Assembly (NCBI RefSeq): GCF_016808095.1
Contig: NC_068973.1
Location: 1,358,501-1,422,500, forward strand
Origin: Vigna angularis
Lineage: Eukaryota; Streptophyta; Magnoliopsida; Fabales; Fabaceae
DNA length: 64,000 bases
Direction of reading: 5' to 3'
Below, in pieces: positions 11,843-21,840 of the stretch; positions within the stretch are counted from its first letter, which is position 1, and the number at the start of each line of letters is the position of its first letter. Position numbers and translations under genes: made by a program. The notes beneath the pieces were generated by a model. The model saw only the letters and a program-made list of their open reading frames with translations. It was not told the DNA's origin and searched no databases.

Positions 11843-12985
11843 ATGATTCGCTTCCAAAGCATCAAACCCCTTTTTCTCCACTCCAAGGGACTCACAACCC
11901 CTTTTACCTCAACACTCTCTCTGAAACACTTCTCCCTCACTTCGCAACAACACTCATTCACCGTTTCCTACCTCATAGACACCTTTGGCTTCTTACCACA
12001 AACCGCTCTCAAGGTTTCCAAGCACGTTAGCTTCGGTACCCCTCAAAAGCCCGACTCAGTCATCGCTTTCTTCAACAGAAATGGATTCACCCACGCTCAC
12101 ATCAACAACATCGTCAAAAGCATACCCAACATACTCATATGCAACGCTGACGAGAGGCTTTCGCCAAAGTTCCAATTTTTACTCTCAAAAGGTGCTTCTG
12201 CTTCTGATATCGTTCGCCTCGTTAATAGGTGCCCCAGAATCCTCGTATCCAGCCTCAAGAACAACGTGATCCCCTCCTTCGAATTGGTGAGAAGGTTCCT
12301 CCAATCTGACCAGAAAACCATTGATTGTGTTTTCTGTAGTAGACCTTTCCTTCGATATAACGTTGGATCGCAGAATGTGGATATGTTGCTTGATGTTGGA
12401 GTCAAGGACTCCGGCATCGGCTATTTGTTCAGAGGGAGGCCCTCTATATTCTTGTCTACTAACTTGAGGGAGGTTATTGATGAAGTTAAGGAAATGGGGT
12501 TCGACCCCTCCAAGATAACTTTCGTCATTGCCTTGCACGCCAAATGGGTTCTGTCGAAATCGCGGTGGGACGCGAAAGTTGATGCCTTTAAGATGTGGGG
12601 TTGGTCTGAGGAAATGGTTTTTGATTCGTTCAGGAAGCATCCCCTCTTAATGTTGGTATCCAAAGATAAAATTAATGAGATCATGAGATTTTGGGTTGTT
12701 GAATTAGGTTGGGACCCTTTGGCACTAGCCAAAATGCCCAATATTTTTGGATTCAGTTTGGAGAGAAGGATTGTTCCCAGGGGTTTGGTTGTCCGGTATT
12801 TGATTGCCAAAGGTTTGAGAGAGAAGAGTGCCAACTTGTATACCCCGTTTGGTGTTTCTGAAGAGTTGTTTCTTAAAAGTTTTGTGATGCGTTTTAAGGA
12901 GGAATCGTCTCAACTGTTAAAGCTTTATCAGAGCAAAAAATGTTTCCAAGAAAACAGGGAGGACGGTGTAGAATCTGCCAGTTAG
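11843..12985 (+). CDS. mTERF-family protein, diverged tandem copy 3 (380 aa)
   Basis: This intronless mTERF-family gene is clearly homologous to the two upstream copies but much more diverged. Landmarks line up: SYLIDTFGFLPQTALKVSK, FFNRNGFTHAHINNIV, FLLSKGASASDIVRLVNRCP, VKEMGFDPSKITF, KMWGWSEEMVFDSFRKHP and the C-terminal MRFKEESSQLLKLYQ. The N terminus (MIRFQSIKPLFLHSKGL) is basic and hydrophobic without acidic residues, as expected of an organellar presequence, but differs from that of copies 1 and 2. The start is the first ATG that opens into the frame. The coding region looks less AT-rich than its flanks. Target and compartment are unknown. The open frame suggests a functional gene. Confidence 0.92.
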   Translation: MIRFQSIKPLFLHSKGLTTPFTSTLSLKHFSLTSQQHSFTVSYLIDTFGFLPQTALKVSKHVSFGTPQKPDSVIAFFNRNGFTHAHINNIVKSIPNILICNADERLSPKFQFLLSKGASASDIVRLVNRCPRILVSSLKNNVIPSFELVRRFLQSDQKTIDCVFCSRPFLRYNVGSQNVDMLLDVGVKDSGIGYLFRGRPSIFLSTNLREVIDEVKEMGFDPSKITFVIALHAKWVLSKSRWDAKVDAFKMWGWSEEMVFDSFRKHPLLMLVSKDKINEIMRFWVVELGWDPLALAKMPNIFGFSLERRIVPRGLVVRYLIAKGLREKSANLYTPFGVSEELFLKSFVMRFKEESSQLLKLYQSKKCFQENREDGVESAS

Positions 12986-14310
12986 CAAGTGGATTACTTA
13001 AGAGAACAAATTTAACGATGTTGATCCAAGTACTTTTGTTAATCTTGTCGAAGTAGCAATTGATTTAACTGAGATGTTCCATTTTACCGGGTTTAAACTG
13101 TTGTTTATTTATCATATATTCTTCAACTTACATTACAGTAGTGATGTAGTCAATTGCTATCCTTTATAAATGACTGAAGAAACAAGGACAGATTCTTTAT
13201 GGAATGCTCATTGCATAATGCTGTTGTTCCCTTGGTAAGAAATATATATTTTTGTATTTTGATGGTGAATAAGTCTTGTTATATATAACTTAGTTAACAT
13301 GGGCATCCTATTGTTGTTCTTTTCACAAGAATATGAATTCACCACCCTCTTGTTCTAATTTTGTATTCGGGAGGGTCCTTTAGTTATCATTTCTAGTCCA
13401 TTGCAATTTTTAGGGTTGCTTGTTAGATGAAATATTGTGTTTTTGTCTAGGTCGTAGATGTAAATGCGAGATAGACAAAGATATAAATCAGAGGTCCTTC
13501 ATATTTGAAAAATATGAAGGTCCATGTTTCATTTATTCATTCTGCTGGAGTGTCAATTGAAGACAAAGTTTGAGTGATTGAAAAGATGTTTCTCTAATAT
13601 TTTAGCTGGGAATATATTGATTTCTTCTGGTTACTGCATTGTAGGTTAGGTGAACTTTACTTTTATAGTTTGATGAAGAAGATGAACCAATATTGAAGCG
13701 TTGGATTACGATAGGTGCATCAAATTATATGAATATACTTTCTAACTTTGCATGGTTGAGATGTTGAATTGAGTTATAACTTAAGTTCTCATAGCCTGTT
13801 GCTTCAGTTTTGGATTTAATTTCATGTATCCAGTTTTGGTAAAGAAACAAACCCTATGATCATAGGGACAGAATTTCATATATTGACTCTCTCCAAGCCT
13901 CCCAAAACAGTGTGAGCTTGGTGCAGTGGCCCATCATTTAAAATAAGACAAACATATGAGTAAGGACTAATGATTTCAATTTTCAAGTGGAAAATCAAAC
14001 CTCTTGTGCTCAGCATTGTCTCAGATTTAGAAGAATGTCACTTAAGCTGCAAACCTATTGTCAATTTTGTGCACTGTATTAGAATAACTCTGCTATTTAC
14101 TTTTACATGTACTAGTTAGTTTGCTGCTTTAATAAACCTCTTATGTGTGTATGATTTTCAGACTGAATAAACACCTATTTTTGTCTTTGAAAGATATAGG
14201 AGATGACAAGTAGGTTCTTGAAAAAAAAAACTTGTGACATCTTAGTCCCTATAACTTTTTATGGTTGAGGATGTTTGTCTCACTCTTAGGACCAGAATAA
14301 CTCTTCTAGT
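12986..14310. other. 3' flank of mTERF gene 3
   Basis: No coding sequence is seen. At 13865-13965 a segment with CCAAGCCTCCCAAAACAGTG and CTTGGTGCAGTGGCCC is homologous to the 79-bp unit at 9986-10145. It lies about 880 bp after the stop codon, against about 900 bp for mTERF gene 2. This equal spacing indicates that the 3' flank was duplicated along with the gene. Confidence 0.55.
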
Positions 14311-14479
14311 TGTTGTGTAGGGTCAATATACACATATCCATAGATCTTCCCATTGGTAAGATATTGTCCGTTTTAGACTAAGCCCTCACAGATTTGCTTT
14401 TGGTACAACTCCAAAAGGCCTCTTACTAAGGGATGTATTTCGTATTTTATCCGATGTGGGACTTTGGTTGTACCCAACA
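14311..14479 (-). mobile_element. Solo LTR (TRIM-like) with 5-bp target duplication
   Basis: The 169-bp element starts with TGTTG and ends with CAACA, and is flanked on both sides by CTAGT (14306-14310 and 14480-14484). The interior is homologous to the two LTRs of the element at 41150-41715 (shared blocks AGATATTGTCCG, GATTTGCTTTTGGTAC and AAAAGGCCTCTTA). By comparison with the primer-binding site there, its own polarity is the - strand. A single LTR with an intact target duplication is the expected product of recombination between the two LTRs of a retroelement. Confidence 0.88.
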
Positions 14480-14582
14480 CTAGTTACATGAGGAGTTGTT
14501 AAGTGTAAATATGTCATCTGACTTTTTCCTTGCTGGCGTTTTTCTGGTTAGATAGGCTTGAATGCTTAGTTTGGAAAGTTTG

Positions 14583-14638
14583 TGTATTTGATGACCACTT
14601 TTTTCTCTAAATGTATTTGATGACCACTTTTTTCTCTG
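14583..14638 (+). repeat. 29-bp tandem duplication
   Basis: GTATTTGATGACCACTTTTT is present twice with a 29-bp period. It is a local slippage-type duplication and no function is apparent. Confidence 0.85.
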
Positions 14639-16782
14639 CATTTTAGAGACTGCCACTTTTATTTGTCTTCGGTACATTGTTGTAGATCCTCCTACTTCCT
14701 CTTATTTTCTCTACCAAGTAGTTATTCATCTATCACATCACTTAGATCCTTGGTATTTGTCTTCTTTGTTTTCAGGAGAACTCTATTTTATTAGCTGTAT
14801 TTGTCCAGTATTTTCAGATCACGGAATGAGTGAAAAGACGAAGAATTGATGCATCAACAACTCTGTTACACTGATGCTGTTACTAGAACACATTTCAGAA
14901 TGGATTTCTCTCCAACACAACCTCTTAAAATATCTCCCTTTTACATTTTTTATATTTTCCCTTAAATTATCCCTTTTATGAAATTCATTCTAAATTGTGT
15001 TACACGAACTTTCGAAAACTCATTTCATAAAGTAAATTTTGGTGCTTCTCATACTCCTCTTTGAACTGTTTAAAACTATCAAATTTAATTAGATGCATAG
15101 CAGAAATTTCATCTAGGAAGTTTCTGACAAATGGAGAAAACGGATGTCCACTGCATTTCAAACAAATATCAGCTTAATGTAAACTGTTTTTACATTCCTG
15201 AATGTGTGCCTTTGTTAAAAAAGAAATTCCAATAGAGTGTTTTTTTTTTGTGTTTTTCTATAAGTTTGTTAATTCAACTCATGTAAACATTAGGATTGTC
15301 TGCATTTGGTTTTGTTCAGATCTCAAATTGTTGTTTTTCTGTGTGCATTTGATTATATTCAGTTTTGCAATTTGTTGTTTTTCTTATCACGATAAATTCT
15401 CCCAATAAATTTATCTTGCATCCTCTAAAACTAGCATCTGATTTATTTTTTCTTTTATGCCTAAACAAACTAAAAGAGAGTCTAATGTAATTTATTCCAA
15501 GGATTAAATGAAACAATTTATTTTTTGTTTACGGTTAAAAGAATCTCTTCACTTGAAAATTCTTTTACCACCTCTGTTGATATTTTAGGTTTGAACTTTT
15601 TTGGAGCAAAAACAAGATATTGTCTCCAAAATATTCAACTGACGAAATAGGCAATACTTCATGCATAAATCTGTGTAGTTATATTATTATTTAATAATTT
15701 TGTTTAAGATGTGTTTCAAACAATAGTTATATGGTTATCACTATGATTGAATTTAATTGACAAGTGGTAAACATACATGTTTTTAAGTTGTTTTTTTATT
15801 TATTTTACTTTGATTATGTTTTTTTGTTTTGTATCATGACTTTGGTATTGTTTTTGTCAAAAAAAAATATGAGGTTTTGATATTCGATAATTTAAGTCTT
15901 AATGATATAGTAAATGTTAAATTATTTATCTCTTTATCTTATATTTATATTTATAAATTTTGATATTATTTATAAATTTTGATATAAGTAATTGATTAAA
16001 AATATATGATCGTTTAATCTGATCTCATGATCGATCGATCACATGTAACTAAATTGGTTACAATTGACTCTCTAGTCTATTTATGATCAAACACATTACA
16101 AATTATATTATTATTATTTTTTAACTAAAATAAATGTGGTTGTGTGATACCGTGAGTTTGGATGGGCACATTATAGTGAAGTAGAAGCAAAACTGGCAAC
16201 AACCTCGGACCTCGTCGATTACATATACAACTCCCAAATTCCAGGTTCAACCCACCAACGTGCGACGGACACTTATTTAAATTCTAAATCTCTTACGCAT
16301 GGAATGACGTAAACTCCATCAAAACATATAAACAAAATATAGTAATAACCTGTGTACCTTATTCCATCGAAATAAATATTTTTCAATTTTTTCTTTTCAG
16401 AATAGAGTTAGATTGAATCAACTTTTTAGACAAAGCAATAATATAACCCTCACACTAAAAACTCCTAATCATTTATTAAACCACATTAGTATGAGGTGAT
16501 TGGTGATTCAGTTGGGTGGAATTGTTCCTTTATAATTGTTTATCTTTGATGCCAACACTACTCATCAAATTGTCTTGTATCTTGGCGCTTGCAAAAGGGC
16601 TTGTGAGCATCCATCACTAACAGTACTTGCAAGCCAATCAAATCAAAGATTCTTTCACTTGGACTTTGTGTACATTTAGTTTGCAATTAATGAAAAAAAA
16701 AATGGCTCAATTAGTTCATATTAGCACCATCTCACCCCATTAACTTAGTCATAGGATTACCATTGGCTAATATTAAACTTCA

Positions 16783-16784
<2 letters not shown>
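14639..16784. other. Intergenic DNA without recognised features
   Basis: No gene is supported; short frames at 15202-15516 are low-complexity. A small direct repeat (ATTTATAAATTTTGATAT, twice) lies near 15950-15985. The last 500 bp or so could include distal promoter DNA of the NF-YB gene. Confidence 0.4.

Positions 16785-16869
<85 letters not shown>
16785..16869. repeat. (TA)n microsatellite, about 42 repeats
   Basis: An uninterrupted run of TA dinucleotides of about 85 bp, bounded by CACT on the left and TTATTTATTTG on the right. It is likely to vary in length between individuals. Confidence 0.98.
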
Positions 16870-16873
<4 letters not shown>

Positions 16874-16879
16874 TTATTT

Positions 16880-17070
16880 GTAAAACGAGGTTTACACTTA
16901 CTTATATATTAAAAATTTGTTTTACGGGTGGAACAATATATTCAACAAATATCGTTATGATAGGTTCTAAATCATATCCAATTCAATCTCACAAAACCAG
17001 CTTATAAAATAAAATTTGTATCCACTTCTATATTATAAATTGGCTTTATTTCTAGTCGAGACATCTAACA
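16880..17070 (-). mobile_element. Degraded LTR fragment
   Basis: Read on the - strand the stretch begins TGTTAGATGTCTCGACTAG and continues with AATTTATAATATAGAAGTGG and TGTGAGATTGAATTGG. This resembles the common dicot/legume LTRs with TGTTAGATGTCTC termini. A related piece, in + orientation and with a primer-binding site, occurs at 45779-45878. No partner LTR or target duplication was found here, so borders and family are tentative. Confidence 0.45.
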
Positions 17071-17280
17071 TATTTTATTCATAATTAAACATAAAAACAT
17101 TCCTCATATACATGAAGTGAATTTTATCTAACAGTTGAACAGGAACATCTCCCTTTCATTCCTAAAAGCATCACATTTTCACATGATACATGTCACAAAA
17201 TACAAATAACAAGACACTTAGGAACAAGTCACAACTTTAACTTTCATGTGTGTCTGCCTAACACATGTATGCGTATTCGT

Positions 17281-17288
17281 CTATATAT
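17281..17288 (+). promoter_or_regulatory. Candidate TATA box of the NF-YB gene
   Basis: CTATATAT lies about 80 bp upstream of the ATG at 17369, a plausible distance for a plant gene with a short leader. In DNA this AT-rich, such matches also occur by chance. Confidence 0.4.
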
Positions 17289-17368
17289 CCAACGGGATTC
17301 GATCTGGTCCTTGATTCTGAGTGGTGTGTTATAGTCAAAAGAGTTTCTGGGGCATCGAGAAATAAAAG

Positions 17369-17737
17369 ATGGAAGATAGCTTTGGAGGCAGTTCCTCGAA
17401 GGACAAGTGCAGCATCAAGGAACAAGACCAGTTGCTGCCAATAGCCAATGTTGGTCGGCTCATGAAGCAGATTCTGCCGCAGAATGCAAAGATCTCGAAG
17501 GAAGCAAAAGAGACAATGCAAGAATGTGTGTCGGAGTTCATAAGCTTTGTGACAAGTGAAGCTTCGGAGAAGTGCAGAAAGGAGAGGAGAAAGACAGTGA
17601 ATGCTGATGACATTTGCTGGGCATTGGCTACGCTAGGATTTGATGACTATGCTGCACCAATGAGAAGGTACTTGCACATATATAGAGAGCTTGAGCTAGA
17701 CCGTAATAATAGTAAGCTCAATCATCATGAAAGATAA
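17369..17737 (+). CDS. Nuclear factor Y subunit B (NF-YB5-like), 122 aa
   Basis: This intronless gene encodes the B subunit of the trimeric NF-Y (CCAAT-box-binding) transcription factor. NF-YB pairs with NF-YC through a histone fold, and the dimer recruits NF-YA or other partners in the nucleus. The core spans residues 23-108. It begins [20 protein letters not shown], continues with [20 protein letters not shown] and [20 protein letters not shown], and ends with [20 protein letters not shown]. The residue before EAKET is Lys, whereas the LEC1-type subclass has Asp there, so this is a non-LEC1 NF-YB. Substitutions such as [12 protein letters not shown] for the usual NVSRIMKKALP place it nearest the NF-YB5 group, as I recall that family. 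The N-terminal tail is short and Ser-rich; the C-terminal tail is short and polar. The nearest gene is over 4 kb away. Confidence 0.93.
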   Translation: MEDSFGGSSSKDKCSIKEQDQLLPIANVGRLMKQILPQNAKISKEAKETMQECVSEFISFVTSEASEKCRKERRKTVNADDICWALATLGFDDYAAPMRRYLHIYRELELDRNNSKLNHHER

Positions 17738-19844
17738 GGATGAACTGTGCAAACTGCGATAGAGATTCTCACCAATTCCTATGCTTACAGAGTGAACCAG
17801 CAACATATCTAGACCAGTTTGAGGTTTTCCTCATATGAAATATGCAATAACTTTGTTGTCTTCCTATAACATAGACCTTTTTTCTTGTCTTTCATATATA
17901 TACATACTTCAGGTCTTTGTGGTTTCTTGCAAGTTGAGAAATTTCAGTTTATGAAGTTAACTTCTCCCTGCAAATCAGATACCAAATTCAACATTCTCCC
18001 TTGATTCAAGAATAGGAATATTCATCTTTCAAGAAATAAGCACCAATTTGATCTGAGTTCGTCTTGGAAACTGGCTAACTTTTTCACTTTTGGCTGATTA
18101 ATTTCCCTGAATTTTCAAACATTTGTAAGTTATGTTTTTGTTTGATTTTAACTTTGTGATTGATTATTTTGTGCTAATCTCAGTACAAGTCAGCATTGTC
18201 GTCGCCAAACACGCTAGTTCAAAGTTACTTTTTAGGTTTCCTCACATAGCGAATATATTAATTAGTACATTCATGCGTGATTTAGACTAAGGTTTTAGGT
18301 TTCATTAACTCATAATTTTTAAAGCTGGGTCTACCCACTTAATTATTATTATATTTATTAAAAGTATGTGGTAGGTTAAATAACTGAAAACCACCTCCTA
18401 TAAACAAAAAAGAAAGAATAATAATATGAAGTTTATTCTGTTTAATTATATATATTTATAATATAATACGTTGTTGTTCTTTCTATTCAAATGTTGCATT
18501 GAGCGTACATGTGACAGGAAATCAAGGACGAAAATCAAGGAACCATGAACCAACCAAAATGATTTTGTAGGTTGAAACTTTTATAATGAAGAGCATATAA
18601 TATATAAATATTATTATTTTGGATAAAGGATAAAGAGGTATCCAATTAAAAGGAGCAAACATGAATTAACACTGTACTTACTCTTCCCTATATATGGCAA
18701 CCAAGGTACACTTTGCCATGGCCAATCACAACTCACCAAGTGTCTACCACACAATTGGCTGCTTTAGAAAGTATGTAACATATTTAGCATCTTTCTATTT
18801 GGACTTAGGTGTGTCAATGTGACTAGGTTAATTAGGTTAAGTGTGCCAATGTAACTAGGTTAAAAGATAAAAATTAATAATAGTTAATTAATGTGAGCTT
18901 TCAAGAGAAGAAACCCTTGTATATTTGGTATTAGTGACTCTAAACAAACTTATATAATAGATTAGTAACACTTGAATTTTCTCGAAAATATAGTATCAGA
19001 GATAGAAGATAGGTGGTATTCTATTCTCTATGACCCATCGAAGTTTTATAGGTTTCGACATTTCAAAGAACAAAACGTTATTTCAGCTAAGAGAAAGTCT
19101 GGAAGTGTTCCAAAAATTGTTAGATGGTTCAAAACACTAAAAATGTTTTTGGTATGCAGCTCCTTGTACTAATGTAAGGTTGGGATGAATTTAAGTTCAT
19201 CAAAAAGCCAGAGTTTTAATTGGGTGTACTGCATTGATGTCACATGCCATGAAAACAAAGTGGATGATGAGATTTCAAGGAAAAAATAAGATGCTATAGT
19301 TAAGTCAACTGACAAATGGAATAACTGACATTTAAGAAGATGTTATACATAATATTATGTTGTAATACATGATTTATTATGTATACATTGTCTTCGTATA
19401 TATGCGAAGAAAGTTTCTTCATTTTCATCTTGATATATTTGAATATGTTGTTTTGTTTTTCACTTTTTTATTTCAAGATTCTGTTTTTTTATATCCAAAT
19501 ACACTTTTTGATGTATCATGCTATAAAAGAAAATTACTCAAAGAATTTCTTTAAATAGATGAGTTTTATATCCAAATTTAGCATTTGTTTGATTTTTTTT
19601 ATTGGGTGATTAAACAAAATAAGTGTTAAACATAATTTTAACTATAATTGAATAGATATAACCCAACAAACACATATTGTGTGACTAGACAGATGCAAGC
19701 ATTGTTTAAAATGTGGTTCATCGGACTAATGTAAGTATCATATATAAAAATCCTCTGATAAGTTGTTGCTTGAATAGATTCTGAGAACATCTTACTCAAA
19801 TTAGTTTTTGTTTGAAAATACAATAAGTATATTTTATTTGACGA
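17738..19844. other. 3' flank of NF-YB and AT-rich spacer
   Basis: No gene is supported. Probable 3' UTR follows the stop for a few hundred bases. Two short related blocks around 18810-18860 share ACTAGGTTAA. Frames at 18972 and 19369 lack recognisable motifs. Confidence 0.4.
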
Positions 19845-20415
19845 GTCTATTAACACACATTAAATAAATATTTTAATTTACTAATTAGATTAATCTTGCA
19901 ATATATATTAGACGAATTTGTTCATACATTGATCAAATGAATATAACGAGAAACATTAGATGAGCCTAACAATATACATTAGATGAGTTTGTCCATATAT
20001 TGATTATATGACTATAACAAAAGAATTAGATAAATAATTTCATACATTGATTATATGAGTATAAGAAGAACATTAGACGAGTATGTTTATACACTGATCA
20101 AATGAGTCTTACCACACATATTAAACAAGTTTGTCCATTTGAGTTTAGAAATATACATTAGACGAGTTTGTTCATTCACATATTAGATAAATTTATTAAT
20201 ACACATTAGAATACTTTATTCATTTTTTTATTAAATGAGTCTTGCATTATACATTACACGATATATTGATTAGACAAGTAATACATATTAGATAAGTATG
20301 TCTATATTCTAACTACACGAGTTTAAAACACATATTAAACGAGTTTGACAATACACTAATTAAATGAGTCTAACAATACATATTAGATCAATCTTTTTAT
20401 ACACTGATTTGTACT
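19845..20415. repeat. Degenerate minisatellite, about 48-bp period
   Basis: Repeated, diverged units share ATTAGACGAGTTTGT, a T-rich CATACATTGAT segment and AAATGAGTCTAACAATACAT. The period is about 48 bp with a half-period of about 24 bp, since ATTAGA..GAGT and GAGTCTAA..ACAT segments alternate. About a dozen units can be followed. The array is old, given its divergence. Confidence 0.75.
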
Positions 20416-20724
20416 TTTAGTGAGTCTACTTTACATACTTTTATAGAGTATACTGATTTTTGCACATATTTTATCCTTTATATTTTTACAATGTCTACTA
20501 TTTATATATTTATGAACATATTAACTTTCTAAACCTATAAATCATTTTTCAAGATAATTCTATTCAAAATTTGATTACAAATTTTAAATTTTTATTATTT
20601 CCTTTCTCAGCCTCTAAATCTCTTTTAATAAACACATAAGCAAACATTATGTGCGGTAGGCACACATTTAAAAACTAGTTTTATTAAAAACATAAGAAAA
20701 ATCAAGGTTATACTATACGTATCC

Positions 20725-21460
20725 GAAATTATCTCAACCTAATACATATAATTAGTACATCTCAACCTATGGTGGTATAGTACATCTCGATATATAATGG
20801 TCTTATACATCTCAGTTTATGTTGGCCTAATATATCTCAACCTATTGTGGCCTGATATATCTCATCATATGTTGGTCTGATACATATTGACTTATGTTGA
20901 TCTAATACATCTCTACCTATGGTGGTTCGATACATCTCAACCTATGTTGGCATGATACACCTCGACTTATGTTAGTTTGATACATCTTAGTCTATGGTGA
21001 CTTGATACATATGTCAACCTATGTTAGCTTGGTACATCTCAACCTATGTTGGCCTGGTATATATTAGCTTATGTTGGCCTGATACATCTCAGTCTATGAT
21101 TGTCTAATACACCTCAGCCTATGTTGGCCTGGTACATCTCAGTCTATGTTGGTCAGTACATCTCAACTTATGTTGGCATGATACATCTCAACCTATGGTG
21201 GCTTAATATATCTCAACCTATGTTGGCCTGATATATCTCAACCTATGTTGGCCTGATACATCTCAATCTATTGTGATCTGGTACATTTTAGCTTATGATG
21301 ACATGATACATCTCAGCCTATGATGACCTGAAACATTTTAGCCTATAATGGCTTAAGATGGCTTGGAACATCCCGACCTATGATGGCCGAATACATCTTG
21401 ACCTTTAACAACCTAAAATATCTCAACCTATAATGGCCTTGATGTTCTCAGCCTAAGTTG
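20725..21460. repeat. Minisatellite array, about 25-bp period
   Basis: Roughly 28 head-to-tail units follow a consensus of ACATCT followed by CAACCTATGTTGGCCTGAT. Units differ by a few substitutions and occasional 1-3 bp indels. Within each unit, CAAC-CTAT-GTTG is a small inverted repeat, so single strands could form short hairpins. The array lies about 300 bp after the 48-bp array and directly before a gypsy-like LTR fragment. Confidence 0.9.
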
Positions 21461-21840
21461 AGTTAGATCATTTTGGTTAACTGAAAATATGACTTAGGTA
21501 AAGAAGGATTAAATAGGTCGTTAATCAAAGTTAATTAAGATAATTATTTCCAAGTCCTACCCGGTAAAGGCTCATATAAATAACATTATTCATGAGGTAA
21601 TATTAGGAATATACTCATTATTACAACATTTATTACTATTTGACGCACTTAGCTAACTTAAGCGTCTTCTGTAGGAACACTCCCTTTCCGTCTTGAAGGT
21701 ACATAGACCTAGAATATCTCGGTTTGAAGGCGTGAAGTTGAAAACACACCCATATCGATTTAAAACTACATTCGAATCCTAAAACATCTAGGTTTGAAGA
21801 GCAAATAGTCTTTGCTAAAAAGTTAAACAATTTTCATAGG
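21461..21840 (+). mobile_element. Gypsy-like LTR fragment
   Basis: The order of elements resembles the R/U5 part of a plant Ty3/gypsy LTR. AGGCTCATATAAATAA contains a TATA box. It is followed by CATTATTACAACATTTATTA, then by an ACTTAGCTAACTTAAGCGTC segment and TTCTGTAGGAACACTCCC. Many gypsy LTRs end in a similar 'acttgagcgtcggagtgt..ttgcaggt' block. No second LTR, primer-binding site or coding region was found, so it is a remnant with uncertain borders. Confidence 0.5.

Noticed and set aside
16200..16280. tRNA-like segment (CCAGGTTCAACCCACC)
   Set aside because: A B-box-like match only; no matching arms for a cloverleaf could be drawn around it.
20725..21460. Regular short repeats resembling a CRISPR array
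   Set aside because: Units are directly contiguous with no unique spacers, and the DNA is plant nuclear; it is a minisatellite.
21636..21830. 64-codon - strand frame
   Set aside because: It runs antisense through the gypsy-like LTR fragment and has no conserved features.
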